From Bacteroidia bacterium (GTDB lineage Bacteria; Bacteroidota; Bacteroidia; Flavobacteriales_E; Vicingaceae): a stretch of DNA of 54,403 nucleotides. Of the stretch, positions 36,277 through 46,246 are shown in pieces; position 1 is the stretch's first letter, and every line of letters starts with the position of its first letter. The position numbers were made by a program, and so were the translations under genes. The notes below the pieces were generated by a model that saw only the letters and a list, made by a program, of their open reading frames with translations, searched no databases and was not told the origin of the DNA. The stretch covers positions 1-54,403 of the forward strand of contig JAUHYR010000007.1 of NCBI GenBank assembly GCA_030426475.1. Direction: 5' to 3'.

Positions 36277-37443
36277 ATGGAAATTCTTCATTACTTTAAA
36301 AAGGTTTCTGGTGTTGGAGTTCGTAAAACTTACAATTTTGAAAAAACCTTAGGAAACCTTATCACTCTTAATAATGAAGATGCCAAAATCACATCTCTTG
36401 AGGATTACAAAGTTGCCATAATAGGCGTTCCGGAAAGTAGAGGAATAGGTAAGATACAATCTATCAATTCAAATTTTTTTAGAGAATCATTTTATAGTTT
36501 TTTTTCATCAAAAAACATTCAGCCCAATCAGGTAATTGATTTAGGAGACATTATACCGGGAGAAAAAAAGGAAGATACCTACTTTGCATTAGCAGATGTT
36601 TTACATGAACTTCTTTCAAAAAAGATAATTCCAGTAATAATTGGTGGAACAGATGACTTAGCTTTTGCAAACTTTAAAGCTTACGAAAGATTTGAGCATA
36701 CCATAAACATAACTCATATAAGTAAATCCATACCACTCGGGAATCCTGAAGAAGAAATATTAAACACAAACTGGCTTAATAAAGTTATACTGTACCAACC
36801 CAACTATTTATTTAATTATAGTCATCTTGCTTTTCAATCTTTTTATGTTGATGAATCTGAAAAAGAATTATTAGATAGCTTAAACTTTGATTTTCATAGA
36901 TTAGGAGAGATTAGTAATAATGTTGAACAGGCAGAGCCAATTGTAAGAAACTCTGATATGCTTTCATTTAATATGGATGCGATAAGAAATTCTGATGCTA
37001 ATGATGTTTTTAATTCTTCTCCTAACGGGTTATTTGGACATCAGGCCTGCCAGATAGCGAAATATGCAGGTATAAGCGATAAGCTTACCTCTTTTGGAAT
37101 CTATAATGCAAACTTATCCGGTTGTTCTGTTACTTCAGAATTAATGGCTCAAATGGTTTGGTATTTTATTGAGGGGGTTTTTCAAAGAAAGAATGATTAT
37201 CCTGCGGGAAAAATTGATAATTACACTAAATACAATGTGGCACTTAAAACTTCAGAGCACGAAGTAGCCTTTTATAAAAGTGATAAATCACAACGTTGGT
37301 GGATGCAAATACCTTACCCTGCTAGCGTACTTTTAAAAAACCAGCGACATTATTTGGTGCCTTGTACGTATGAAGATTATCAAAAAGCTTGTAATGACGA
37401 GCTTCCCGATAGATGGTTAAAGACGTATCACAAATTAATTTAA
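36277..37443 (+). CDS. Arginase/formimidoylglutamase-fold protein with degenerate metal site
   Basis: This 388-residue protein has the arginase-superfamily core (VAIIGVPESRGIG, VIDLGDIIPG, PVIIGGTDDLAF, MLSFNMDAIRNSDA). The metal ligands look eroded. The expected GGxH motif reads GGTDD (123-127), the DAHxD motif is replaced by NITHISK (144-150), and SxDxD reads SFNMD (230-234). It is therefore probably not an active Mn2+ ureohydrolase. It sits between topA (three-base gap) and the PorP/GldKLMN genes. A non-enzymatic role linked to secretion or gliding is possible but is inference from position. Confidence 0.75.
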   Translation: MEILHYFKKVSGVGVRKTYNFEKTLGNLITLNNEDAKITSLEDYKVAIIGVPESRGIGKIQSINSNFFRESFYSFFSSKNIQPNQVIDLGDIIPGEKKEDTYFALADVLHELLSKKIIPVIIGGTDDLAFANFKAYERFEHTINITHISKSIPLGNPEEEILNTNWLNKVILYQPNYLFNYSHLAFQSFYVDESEKELLDSLNFDFHRLGEISNNVEQAEPIVRNSDMLSFNMDAIRNSDANDVFNSSPNGLFGHQACQIAKYAGISDKLTSFGIYNANLSGCSVTSELMAQMVWYFIEGVFQRKNDYPAGKIDNYTKYNVALKTSEHEVAFYKSDKSQRWWMQIPYPASVLLKNQRHYLVPCTYEDYQKACNDELPDRWLKTYHKLI

Positions 37444-37488
37444 ATTAGAATGAAATTAAATATCAACATTTTTATTGTTGAAAATTTT

Positions 37489-37517
37489 TTGTTTCAAAAT
37501 ATTTTTCCATACCTTAG
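37489..37517 (+). promoter_or_regulatory. Predicted promoter of the porP-gldKLMN run
   Basis: TTG (37489-37491), an 18-base spacer and TACCTTAG (37510-37517, seven of eight). The ATG at 37559 is about 40 bases further. The position argues against the upstream in-frame start at 37475. Confidence 0.5.
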
Positions 37518-37558
37518 CAGTTCGCATTGTGAGAAATGCGTATAAACTAAACACTATT

Positions 37559-38542
37559 ATGAAGAAAGTATTACTCTCTGTATTTGCTATTGCTGTAGGC
37601 TTGTCTGCTTTCGCGCAACAAGATTATCAGTTTACTCAAAACATGTTTAACAAGGTGCCGATTAACCCGGGAGCTGCCGGAACAAATGATGCTATTTGTG
37701 CTACTTTGTTTTTTAGACAGCAGTGGATTGGGTTTGACGGAAGTCCTCAAACCATCCAGTTTAGTGCCAATGCTCCGATAAACCGTATGCCACTTATAGG
37801 GGGAACACATGGGGTTGGTTTAACGGTTTTTCAAGATAAATTAGGTTTTGAAACCAACTTTATGGGAAAATTAGCCTATTCATATAGAAGAAATTTTGGT
37901 CCTGGTGAGTTAGGTATTGGTATAGATGGTGCATTTTATAACAAGTCGTTAAACGGTGCTTGGATAGCTACTGACGATTATACTCAAGATCAGGCTATTC
38001 CTAATTCAGGTGCCAGTGATTATACCATGAACTTAGGAGCGGGATTATATTATCACATTCCACAAAAATTATATGTTGGGTTATCTTCTACACATGTTGT
38101 GTCGGGAGATATTCAAACTTCAGTTCAGGGAAGTGGGCTTCAGCAATATCAATATAACTATAATGTAAAGAGACACTATTATATTATGGCAGGTTACGAA
38201 TGGGATATTCCTTCTACTTCATTAAAATTAATGCCATCAGTGTTTGCTAAAACGGATGCTGCTTCTACACAATTAGATATTAACTGTAATGTTATGTGGA
38301 ATCAGTTTTTGTGGGGAGGATTATCTTACAGAGTGCAAGATGCGGCAGCAGTATTATTGGGAATTGATTTTACTCCTGTTATGCCGGAACTTGAAAATTT
38401 AAAACTTGGTTTTGCTTATGATGTCACAACTAGTGGGTTAAAAAGCTATAGCAGTGGGTCTATGGAGGTAATGCTTAACTATTGCTTCAAAATACCGAAA
38501 AAACCAAAAGTTAATGTTTATAAGAGTGTAAGATTCTTATAA
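37559..38542 (+). CDS. PorP/SprF family type IX secretion membrane protein
   Basis: This is an outer-membrane beta-barrel partner of the type IX system. An in-frame extension from 37475 exists, but the ATG at 37559 gives a proper signal peptide (MKKVLLSVFAIAVGLSAFA) and lies after the promoter; the protein is then 327 residues. Family features: QQDYQFTQNMFNKVPINPGAAG, FRQQWIGFDGSPQT, GVGLTVFQDKLGFE, LGAGLYYHIPQKLYVGLS and alternating barrel strands to the C-terminal FRIPKK-like end. It precedes gldK by 90 bases. Whether it is the general PorP or a cargo-specific SprF cannot be told, but adjacency to gldK favours PorP. Confidence 0.9.
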   Translation: MKKVLLSVFAIAVGLSAFAQQDYQFTQNMFNKVPINPGAAGTNDAICATLFFRQQWIGFDGSPQTIQFSANAPINRMPLIGGTHGVGLTVFQDKLGFETNFMGKLAYSYRRNFGPGELGIGIDGAFYNKSLNGAWIATDDYTQDQAIPNSGASDYTMNLGAGLYYHIPQKLYVGLSSTHVVSGDIQTSVQGSGLQQYQYNYNVKRHYYIMAGYEWDIPSTSLKLMPSVFAKTDAASTQLDINCNVMWNQFLWGGLSYRVQDAAAVLLGIDFTPVMPELENLKLGFAYDVTTSGLKSYSSGSMEVMLNYCFKIPKKPKVNVYKSVRFL

Positions 38543-38632
38543 GAACAATATAAAAGGGAAAAATACGTTTAATTATATAAATAAACCTTTGCGAAAGCAT
38601 TCCGAGAAATCGGTTAAAACAAAGGAGGGAAC

Positions 38633-39922
38633 ATGAAACGGTTATTATTTTTATTAGGGGTTGCGTTACTTTACGCTTGTAGTTCAGATAACGGAGAATT
38701 AATTGGTGTGCAAGGCAGACCGGAATGGTATCAACCTGATCCATATGGTATGTTATATATTCCAATGGGAAGTTATAACATGGGGCCAAGTGACCAAGAT
38801 GTGCCTTACGCACAAACAGCTCAATCTAAAACAGTTTCGGTACAGGCATTCTATATCGATCAAACTGAGATATCAAATAATGAGTACAGACAATTTGTAT
38901 ATTGGGTAAGAGACTCATTAATGATACAATTATTAGGAGATAATGTTTCTGAAGAAGAATTCTTTATTTTAGAAGATGAATGGGGAAATGAAATAGATCC
39001 TCCATACTTAAACTGGTATGCAAAAATCGACTACAGAAATGAAGAGGTAAGAGATGCATTGGAAGAAATGTATTTATCTGAAGGTGAAAGATATTACAGA
39101 AGAAAAGAGTTTGATGCTCGTAAGTTCAACTATTCATATATGTGGATAGACTGGAAAGAAGCAGCTGCTCGTAAAAATAGACCTCAAGGTTTAATTGACA
39201 GATCTGTATTTATTAAAAAAGATGTTATCAATATCTATCCGGATACTTTAGCTTGGGTGCATGATTTCTCTTATTCATTTAATGAGCCAATGTCAAACAC
39301 TTATTTTTGGCATCCTGCTTACGATGATTATCCTGTAGTAGGTGTTAGCTGGAAACAAGCCAGAGCATTTAGTATTTGGAGAACAGCTTACTTAAATTCA
39401 TGGAGAGGTGCCAGAGGAATTACTTATGTACAAGACTTTAGGTTGCCTACAGAGTCTGAATGGGAGTGGGCTGCCAGAGGAGGTCTTGATTTAAGTCCAT
39501 ATCCTTGGGGAGGTCCTTACATCAGAAATACAAGAGGATGTTTCTTGGGTAACTTCAAGCCATTAAGAGGTAACTATATTGATGATGGTGGTTTCCACAC
39601 AGTTGATATTTTCTCTTATAACCCAAATGACTTTGGTTTATACAACATGGCAGGTAATGTTGCAGAGTGGACAAGTAATGCATTTGATGAATCTGCTTAC
39701 AACTTTGCACATGACTTAAACATGGATTATTCTTACGAAGCAAATGAACAAGATCCTCCGTCAATGAAACGTAAAGTAATCAGAGGTGGTTCATGGAAAG
39801 ACGTAAAATATTACTTAAATGTAAGTACCAGAACTTATGAATATCAAGATACCGCTAAATGTTACATTGGATTTAGAAATGTAATGACATATCTTGGTAG
39901 AGCTAAAGAAGATTCAAATTAA
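38633..39922 (+). CDS. gldK: Type IX secretion lipoprotein GldK
   Basis: GldK (PorK) is an outer-membrane lipoprotein that forms the periplasmic ring with GldN. The 429-residue protein has signal peptide MKRLLFLLGVALLYAC (acylated Cys16) and an FGE-sulfatase-type fold (MLYIPMGSYNMG, FYIDQTEISNNEYRQFVYWV, PVVGVSWKQARAF, RLPTESEWEWAARGG, GLYNMAGNVAEW, RGGSWKD). It is preceded by a strong AGGAGG ribosome-binding site (38622-38629 region), unusual for this phylum. Confidence 0.96.
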   Translation: MKRLLFLLGVALLYACSSDNGELIGVQGRPEWYQPDPYGMLYIPMGSYNMGPSDQDVPYAQTAQSKTVSVQAFYIDQTEISNNEYRQFVYWVRDSLMIQLLGDNVSEEEFFILEDEWGNEIDPPYLNWYAKIDYRNEEVRDALEEMYLSEGERYYRRKEFDARKFNYSYMWIDWKEAAARKNRPQGLIDRSVFIKKDVINIYPDTLAWVHDFSYSFNEPMSNTYFWHPAYDDYPVVGVSWKQARAFSIWRTAYLNSWRGARGITYVQDFRLPTESEWEWAARGGLDLSPYPWGGPYIRNTRGCFLGNFKPLRGNYIDDGGFHTVDIFSYNPNDFGLYNMAGNVAEWTSNAFDESAYNFAHDLNMDYSYEANEQDPPSMKRKVIRGGSWKDVKYYLNVSTRTYEYQDTAKCYIGFRNVMTYLGRAKEDSN

Positions 39923-39978
39923 AACTTTAAAATAAACTAAAAATAAACCTATCTATTAACTTTTAAAACAATTAAACT

Positions 39979-40797
39979 ATGGGATTTGTAGAATTTTTAT
40001 TTGAGACCAAAAAGGGTAAAAAAATCATGGGATTACTTTACGGATTAGGAGCATCTGTAGTAATCGTAGGGGCGTTATTTAAAATTCAGCACTGGCCGGG
40101 TGCAGGGCCGATGCTTATCATCGGATTATTAACAGAGGCAATTATCTTTGCCGTTTCGGCTTTTGAACCACCTCACTTTGATGTGGATTGGACGTTGGTT
40201 TATCCTGAATTAGCCGGAATGCATGATGAAGATGGCGGTCACGGTAAAAAACAAATTGAAGCAGAAGATAAAGGAAGCATTACTGAACAATTAGATGCAA
40301 TGCTTGAAGAAGCTAAGATAGAGCCTGCTTTAATTGAAAGCTTAGGTCAAGGACTAAGAAACTTAGGAGACAATGCAGGAAAACTTTCTGAAATATCTAA
40401 TGCTTCTGTAGCAACCGAAGAGTATGCTAATAGCTTAAAAGGAGCGTCTGACAAGGTAAAAGAATTATCCGGTACTTATGCTGCTGCATCTGAAGCATTA
40501 ACAGGTCTTTCTGCTGCATCTGAAGCAGGTTCTTCTACAGGAGAGCATTTACAAAAGCTTTCTACTAATTTAAGAGCATTAAATGAGTCTTATGAAATGC
40601 AAATTAAGGGAGCACAAGAGCACTTTGAAACAACTAACAAGTTGTATTCAGGAATGTCTCAATTGATGGCAAACCTTAATGATTCTGTAGATGATACTCA
40701 GAAGTATAAAGAAAACATTGCTGAACTTTCTACTAACTTAGGTAAGTTAAATAGAATTTACGGTAACATGCTAACTGCTATGAGCACTAATGCATAA
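39979..40797 (+). CDS. gldL: Type IX secretion inner-membrane motor protein GldL
   Basis: GldL (PorL) forms with GldM the proton-driven rotary motor of type IX secretion and gliding. The 272-residue protein has two N-terminal membrane helices (about 16-36 and 43-63, GLLYGLGASVVIVGALFKI ... MLIIGLLTEAIIFAVSAFEPPH). These carry the conserved Lys/Glu-containing segment. A long coiled-coil, Ser/Ala/Glu-rich cytoplasmic tail follows. It lies 56 bases after gldK. Confidence 0.95.
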   Translation: MGFVEFLFETKKGKKIMGLLYGLGASVVIVGALFKIQHWPGAGPMLIIGLLTEAIIFAVSAFEPPHFDVDWTLVYPELAGMHDEDGGHGKKQIEAEDKGSITEQLDAMLEEAKIEPALIESLGQGLRNLGDNAGKLSEISNASVATEEYANSLKGASDKVKELSGTYAAASEALTGLSAASEAGSSTGEHLQKLSTNLRALNESYEMQIKGAQEHFETTNKLYSGMSQLMANLNDSVDDTQKYKENIAELSTNLGKLNRIYGNMLTAMSTNA

Positions 40798-40833
40798 GGA
40801 AATCTAAGTATAACTTTGAAACTTTAAAATATT

Positions 40834-42540
40834 ATGGCAGGCGGGAAATTACCACCAAGACAGAAGATGATTGGGATGATGTACTTAGTACTTACGGCTC
40901 TTTTAGCGATGAACGTTTCTAAGGACATCTTAGATGCCTTCATCCTGATTAACAAGGGTATTGAAACTACTACAAACACCTTTCAAGATAAAAATGCATA
41001 CATCTATACAAAATTTGCATCAGCAGCAGTAGAGGCACCTGAAAAAGTAGGTCCTTGGAAAAAAAGAGCTGACGAAGTGCAAAAAATTGCAAATGAGATG
41101 TATGACCATTTGGCAAAATTGAAAATCACTTTAATTAAAGAAACTGATAAAGTAACTCAGGAAATAGCTGATACTTTACCACTAGGAAGAGTTTCTTCTA
41201 AAGATAATTATGATATCCCTACATTGATAATGGGATTAGCAGATCCATCAAAACCTACTGCTGTTCCTGGATTTGAAGAGTTTTCTGCGGCTAAATTAGA
41301 AGAAAAAATTGATGCTTATCGTGAAGGCTTGATTAGTATAGTTCCAAAAGATTACCATGAAGTATTTATTCCTGCAATTGGTTTAACTACTGACGAAGTA
41401 ATTAATGCTGACGGAGGTAAAGAACCTTGGCCGGTAGGAACTTTTTATCACGTTCCTTTAGCGGCTTGTGTAACCATGGTGTCTAAATTACAAGCTGACG
41501 TTAGAAATGCTGAAGCGGAAGCGCTTAAGTTGTTGTTTGAGAATATTGATGCTGCCGGTGTATCTTTCAATAAAGTAGATGGATTAGGAGTGATGGAGAA
41601 AGGATTTATCCTTAAAGGAGATACTATTAGAGCAAAAATATTCACAGCTGCTTATGATGATACTCAAAACCCTGAAGTTTATATTGGTGATTATGACTCT
41701 ACTGCTTTAGCTGAGGCCATAAAATCCGGTAAATACGAAATTGAAAAGTTGATGAAGGGAACAAAAGTGGAGAATCTTACTGAGGTTGTACCCGGTGAAA
41801 CATGGGCTCAAATGCCGGAAGATAAAGTGTCTGCTGGTAGAGGTAATTTAGCAATCCCTACAACAGCGGTTGGTTTGTATGATCTTAAAGGTCTTATTAG
41901 AATTAAAACTTCTAAAGGAGACAGAGTTTACCCATACAAAACACAATATGAGGTTGGAACTCCTTCAACAACTATTGCGGCTACCAAAATGAACGTGTTC
42001 TATATTGGTGTGCCAAACCCGGTTTCAATTTCTGCACCTGTGCCGCAAGATAAAATTACTGCAACAGGTCTTGGAATTTCTAAAAGCGGTAAAGAAGGTT
42101 GGGTAGTTAGACCTTCAAAATCAAGTGGAAAATCAGGAAAAATTACAGTTTTTGCTGATATAGATGGTGTTAAGACTAAAATGGGAGAAGCAGAATTTAG
42201 AATTAAGAAAATTCCTGATCCAACTCCTTATGTTGCAGGTAAAACAGGAGCTACTACAATTCCTAAAGCTCAGTTACAAGCTGCTACAAGAGTTATTGCA
42301 AAAATGGAAAACTTTGACTTTGATGTAACTCCAACAGTTCAGTCGTTTATGTTTTCTACGGTTGGTTCAGATGGTTTATTAAAAGAGATTAGAGGAAGCG
42401 GAGCATCTTTCAGTGGTGAAATGTCTTCTTTAGTTTCAAAAGCAAAAAAGAGTCAAAAAATATATATTGAGCAAATTACTGTTAGTATGCCTGATGGTAC
42501 CAAAAGGGTGTTACCTCCGGTATCTCTAAAAGTAATATAG
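40834..42540 (+). CDS. gldM: Type IX secretion protein GldM
   Basis: GldM (PorM) spans from the inner membrane through the periplasm to the GldK/GldN ring and turns with GldL. The 568-residue protein begins MAGGKLPPRQKMIGMMYLVLTALLAMNVSKDILDAF, with a single N-terminal membrane helix (about 12-34). Long helical and Ig-like periplasmic domains follow, ending in VLPPVSLKVI. Length is close to known GldM (~520). It is 36 bases after gldL. Confidence 0.95.
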   Translation: MAGGKLPPRQKMIGMMYLVLTALLAMNVSKDILDAFILINKGIETTTNTFQDKNAYIYTKFASAAVEAPEKVGPWKKRADEVQKIANEMYDHLAKLKITLIKETDKVTQEIADTLPLGRVSSKDNYDIPTLIMGLADPSKPTAVPGFEEFSAAKLEEKIDAYREGLISIVPKDYHEVFIPAIGLTTDEVINADGGKEPWPVGTFYHVPLAACVTMVSKLQADVRNAEAEALKLLFENIDAAGVSFNKVDGLGVMEKGFILKGDTIRAKIFTAAYDDTQNPEVYIGDYDSTALAEAIKSGKYEIEKLMKGTKVENLTEVVPGETWAQMPEDKVSAGRGNLAIPTTAVGLYDLKGLIRIKTSKGDRVYPYKTQYEVGTPSTTIAATKMNVFYIGVPNPVSISAPVPQDKITATGLGISKSGKEGWVVRPSKSSGKSGKITVFADIDGVKTKMGEAEFRIKKIPDPTPYVAGKTGATTIPKAQLQAATRVIAKMENFDFDVTPTVQSFMFSTVGSDGLLKEIRGSGASFSGEMSSLVSKAKKSQKIYIEQITVSMPDGTKRVLPPVSLKVI

Positions 42541-42567
42541 CTCTTAATTAATAAAAGGAGGTTGATT

Positions 42568-43407
42568 ATGAAACGGTTAGTTTTAATTTTAGTGTTGGCA
42601 GTTTCTTTTGTATTTGTTACAAACGAAGCAAGTGCACAAAAAATTCTTGATGGTCCTTACATTAAGGAAAACACGCCTACAAGACGCGTAGTTCCTTACA
42701 CCCCTATTCGAGAGGCCGATGTAATGTGGGCAAGAAGAGTATGGAGAGTAATAGACTTGAGAGAAAAAATCAATCATCCGCTATATTATCCAACAGAGCC
42801 ATTAGCTGAGCGAAAAAGCTTATTTGATGTCATTAAAGAAGGAGTTACGGAAGGAACTTTAACTGCTTATGATGATGAAGAGTTTTTAGTTGCATTAACT
42901 AAAGCTCAGGCAACCGGTAAGTTAGGAGATTCCATTCAAATATATGTTGAAGATCCCGATGACCCTACAGGAGATTTAATACCTGAAACTGCTTATCAGG
43001 AACTAACACCTGACCGTATAAAACAATATTACGTGAAGGAAGATTGGTTTTTTGACAGAGAGCGTTCAGTAATGGATGTTAGAATAATGGGATTGATGCC
43101 TATTAAAGAAGCAATTGACCAGGAAGGTAATTTTAAAGGCTATGCTTCAACATTTTGGATTTATTTCCCTGAGGCTAGATATGTATTTGCCAACTATGAT
43201 GTATTTAACCGTCACAATGACGCAGAGCGAAGAACCTTTGAAGATATTTTCTGGAAAAGAATGTTTAACTCATATATTAAAAGATGGTCAAACGTTTACA
43301 ATAACAGAATTATCGACTCATACAAAAAAGGCTTAGATGCATTACTAGAAGGAGAAGACATCAAAGAACAAATTATGTTTGTTGAACATGACCTTTGGAG
43401 CTTTTAA
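42568..43407 (+). CDS. gldN: Type IX secretion protein GldN
   Basis: GldN (PorN) is the periplasmic partner of GldK. The protein of 279 residues has a signal peptide (MKRLVLILVLAVSFVFVTNEASA) and family features (READVMWARRVWRVIDLREKINHPLYYP, KEDWFFDRERSVMDVRI). It ends HDLWSF. A TTG two codons upstream (42562) is a possible start, but AGGAGG at 42557-42562 is ideally spaced for ATG 42568, so I choose that. Last gene of the gldKLMN run. Confidence 0.95.
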   Translation: MKRLVLILVLAVSFVFVTNEASAQKILDGPYIKENTPTRRVVPYTPIREADVMWARRVWRVIDLREKINHPLYYPTEPLAERKSLFDVIKEGVTEGTLTAYDDEEFLVALTKAQATGKLGDSIQIYVEDPDDPTGDLIPETAYQELTPDRIKQYYVKEDWFFDRERSVMDVRIMGLMPIKEAIDQEGNFKGYASTFWIYFPEARYVFANYDVFNRHNDAERRTFEDIFWKRMFNSYIKRWSNVYNNRIIDSYKKGLDALLEGEDIKEQIMFVEHDLWSF

Positions 43408-43488
43408 AAGGTTGCTTTTTGACATTTCATTTATCATAGTTTAAGAGACTTTTTTGTTTTAGAAATAGTATAAATTGTTTTCTCAGAC

Positions 43489-43518
43489 TTGATAAATAGT
43501 AATGGTAGTTTAAATTTG
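43489..43518 (+). promoter_or_regulatory. Promoter of the sdhCAB operon
   Basis: TTG (43489-43491), a 19-base spacer and the perfect -7 box TAAATTTG (43511-43518), 19 bases before the ATG at 43538. It is among the best promoter matches in the window. Confidence 0.6.
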
Positions 43519-43537
43519 TATAAAATTTAGAAAATCA

Positions 43538-44224
43538 ATGGCACAATCAGTTCTTTTGAAATCATCTCTTGCTAAAAAATATTGGATGGCATTAACAGGT
43601 TTGTTTTTATGTCTTTTTTTAGTCGGTCATTTAGCAGGTAATCTTCAGTTATTTATTGGCGGGATAGAAGGTCAGTTACAATTTAATGAATATGCAAAGT
43701 TTATGACTACCAATCCTTTGGTTAAAATTCTTAGTTATGTTACGTACATCAGTATAATTTTTCATGCGATTGACGGATTGCTTTTAACAATCAAAAACAA
43801 AAGTGCCCGACCGGTCAAGTATCATAACGAAAAAGCATCGGCAAATTCAGCTTGGGCTTCAAGAAACATGGGGATTTTAGGAACTATTTTATTGGTTTTT
43901 ATCATTACTCACATGATGAATTTTTGGTATGAAATGCATTGGGGAGAAATAGGCGTAGATGCAAACGGAAATAAAGATTTGCATACCATTGTAATCGCTT
44001 TTTTCAAAGATGCTTCTATGGGGTTAGTTTTTACATTAGCTTATGTTTTATCAATGTTGGCTGTTGCATTTCATCTATCTCACGGATTCCAAAGTGCTTT
44101 TCAGTCATTAGGATTGCGCCATGAAAAATATACTCCAATTATTCAAAAAATAGGTTTTGCATTTGCACTGCTGGTACCACTGGCTTTTGCGGCAATTCCT
44201 TTATACATTCACTTTGTTTATTAG
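43538..44224 (+). CDS. sdhC: Succinate dehydrogenase cytochrome b558 subunit
   Basis: This 228-residue five-helix membrane anchor of the Bacillus/Wolinella-type (di-heme) succinate:quinone oxidoreductase passes electrons to menaquinone. Helices lie about 15-35, 65-85, 105-125, 160-180 and 205-225. Candidate heme histidines are in [29 protein letters not shown] and FHLSHGFQS. There is no sdhD, as expected for this type. It starts the sdhCAB operon; sdhA follows after five bases. Confidence 0.93.
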   Translation: MAQSVLLKSSLAKKYWMALTGLFLCLFLVGHLAGNLQLFIGGIEGQLQFNEYAKFMTTNPLVKILSYVTYISIIFHAIDGLLLTIKNKSARPVKYHNEKASANSAWASRNMGILGTILLVFIITHMMNFWYEMHWGEIGVDANGNKDLHTIVIAFFKDASMGLVFTLAYVLSMLAVAFHLSHGFQSAFQSLGLRHEKYTPIIQKIGFAFALLVPLAFAAIPLYIHFVY

Positions 44225-44229
44225 TAACT

Positions 44230-46233
44230 ATGAGTAAACTAGATTCAAAAGTACCCGAAGGACCATTAAAAGATAAATGGACCAATTATAAAGACCACAT
44301 TAATTTAGTTAATCCGGCTAATAAGAGGCTAATTGATGTTATTGTGGTGGGAACAGGTTTGGCAGGAGGCTCGGCTGCTGCTTCATTGGCAGAGCTTGGG
44401 TATAACGTAAAAGCTTTTTGTTTTCAAGATAGCCCAAGAAGAGCTCACTCCATTGCAGCACAAGGTGGTATAAATGCCGCTAAAAATTATCAAGGAGATG
44501 GAGATTCTACTTACAGGCTTTTTTATGACACGGTTAAAGGAGGTGATTATCGTTCAAGAGAAGCAAATGTTTATCGTTTAGCGGAAGTATCTGCAAATAT
44601 TATTGACCAATGTGTGGCACAAGGTGTTCCTTTTGCAAGAGAATATGGTGGCTTATTGGATAATCGTTCATTTGGTGGAGTGTTGGTTTCCAGAACATTT
44701 TATGCCAAAGGACAAACAGGTCAACAATTACTTTTGGGAGCTTACTCAGCTTTATCAAGACAGATTGCAAGAGGTAAAGTGACTATGTACAATAGACATG
44801 AAATGCTTGAGTTAGTGATAGTGGACGGAAAAGCAAGAGGAATTATCGCAAGAAATTTAGTAACAGGTGAAATAGAACGACACTCTGCTCATGCAGTTGT
44901 ATTATGTACCGGAGGGTATGGAAATGTGTTTTTTCTTTCTACCAATGCAATGGGGTCAAATGTAACTGCGGCATGGAAAGCCCACAAACAAGGAGCTTTC
45001 TTTGCAAACCCATGTTATACACAAATTCATCCTACCTGTATTCCGGTAAGTGGCGATTATCAATCGAAATTAACTCTTATGTCAGAGTCTTTAAGAAATG
45101 ACGGAAGAATTTGGGTACCTAAAAAGATAGAAGATGTAAAAGCAATTCGGGAAGGGAAGCTAAAACCTAAAGACATTAAAGAAGAAGATAGAGATTATTA
45201 TTTAGAAAGAAGATATCCGTCATTTGGTAATCTTGTTCCAAGGGACGTAGCTTCTCGAGCTGCAAAAGAAAGATGCGATGCCGGTTTTGGTGTTAACAAA
45301 ACAGGAGAGGCTGTATTCTTAGACTTTTCTTCTGCGATTGAGCGATATGGTAAAACGGAAGCAAACATTCAAGGAATTGAAAATCCTTCTAAAGAAAAAA
45401 TAATTGAATTGGGTAAAAAAGTGGTTGAGGCAAAATATGGTAATCTATTTCAGATGTATGAAAAGATTACCGATGATAACCCTTACGAAACTCCAATGAA
45501 AATTTACCCTGCAGTTCACTATACAATGGGTGGTCTTTGGGTAGATTACAACTTAATGACAACCATACCCGGATGTTATGCTTGTGGAGAGGCCAATTTC
45601 TCTGACCATGGAGCAAACAGATTAGGAGCATCGGCATTAATGCAAGGTTTGGCAGATGGTTATTTTGTATTGCCATACACTATTGGAGATTATTTATCTA
45701 AAGATATTAGAACCGGAAAAATTCCGACTAACTCTCCTGAGTTTGATGCGGCTGAGGCTAAAGTAAAAGAGCAGCTTTCTAAATTGATTGATAACAATGG
45801 AACTAAATCAGTAGATTATTTCCACAAAAGGCTGGGAAAAATTATGTGGGATAAATGTGGCATGGCTAGAAATGAAAAAGGATTAAATGAAGCCTTAGTT
45901 GAGATAGCGCAATTAAGAGAAGAGTTTTGGAAAGATGTAAAAGTTCCCGGTAAGATGAATGAGTTTAACCCTGAGTTAGAAAAAGCAGGTAGAGTTGCTG
46001 ATTTTCTTGAATTGGGTGAGCTTTTTGCGAAAGATGCTCTTCACAGAAATGAATCATGTGGTGGCCACTTCAGAGAAGAATATCAAACAGAAGAGGGAGA
46101 GGCAAAAAGAGATGATGTGAATTTCGCTTACGCTGCTGCATGGGAATATAAAGGGAAACCAGGAGATGCTGTACTTCACAAAGAAGAGTTGAAGTTTGAA
46201 AATATAGAGTTAAAACAAAGAAGTTATAAATAA
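44230..46233 (+). CDS. sdhA: Succinate dehydrogenase flavoprotein subunit
   Basis: This 667-residue FAD subunit oxidises succinate to fumarate in the TCA cycle. Features: the dinucleotide fold [21 protein letters not shown], the covalent-FAD histidine motif [25 protein letters not shown] and [12 protein letters not shown]. The substrate-site region [10 protein letters not shown] and the C-terminal FRVEYQ-like helical domain ([11 protein letters not shown]) are also present. Length is typical of the epsilon-proteobacterial/Bacteroidota form. It works on the inner face of the inner membrane with SdhB and SdhC. Confidence 0.97.
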   Translation: MSKLDSKVPEGPLKDKWTNYKDHINLVNPANKRLIDVIVVGTGLAGGSAAASLAELGYNVKAFCFQDSPRRAHSIAAQGGINAAKNYQGDGDSTYRLFYDTVKGGDYRSREANVYRLAEVSANIIDQCVAQGVPFAREYGGLLDNRSFGGVLVSRTFYAKGQTGQQLLLGAYSALSRQIARGKVTMYNRHEMLELVIVDGKARGIIARNLVTGEIERHSAHAVVLCTGGYGNVFFLSTNAMGSNVTAAWKAHKQGAFFANPCYTQIHPTCIPVSGDYQSKLTLMSESLRNDGRIWVPKKIEDVKAIREGKLKPKDIKEEDRDYYLERRYPSFGNLVPRDVASRAAKERCDAGFGVNKTGEAVFLDFSSAIERYGKTEANIQGIENPSKEKIIELGKKVVEAKYGNLFQMYEKITDDNPYETPMKIYPAVHYTMGGLWVDYNLMTTIPGCYACGEANFSDHGANRLGASALMQGLADGYFVLPYTIGDYLSKDIRTGKIPTNSPEFDAAEAKVKEQLSKLIDNNGTKSVDYFHKRLGKIMWDKCGMARNEKGLNEALVEIAQLREEFWKDVKVPGKMNEFNPELEKAGRVADFLELGELFAKDALHRNESCGGHFREEYQTEEGEAKRDDVNFAYAAAWEYKGKPGDAVLHKEELKFENIELKQRSYK

Positions 46234-46246
46234 GAACTAAGTTACT

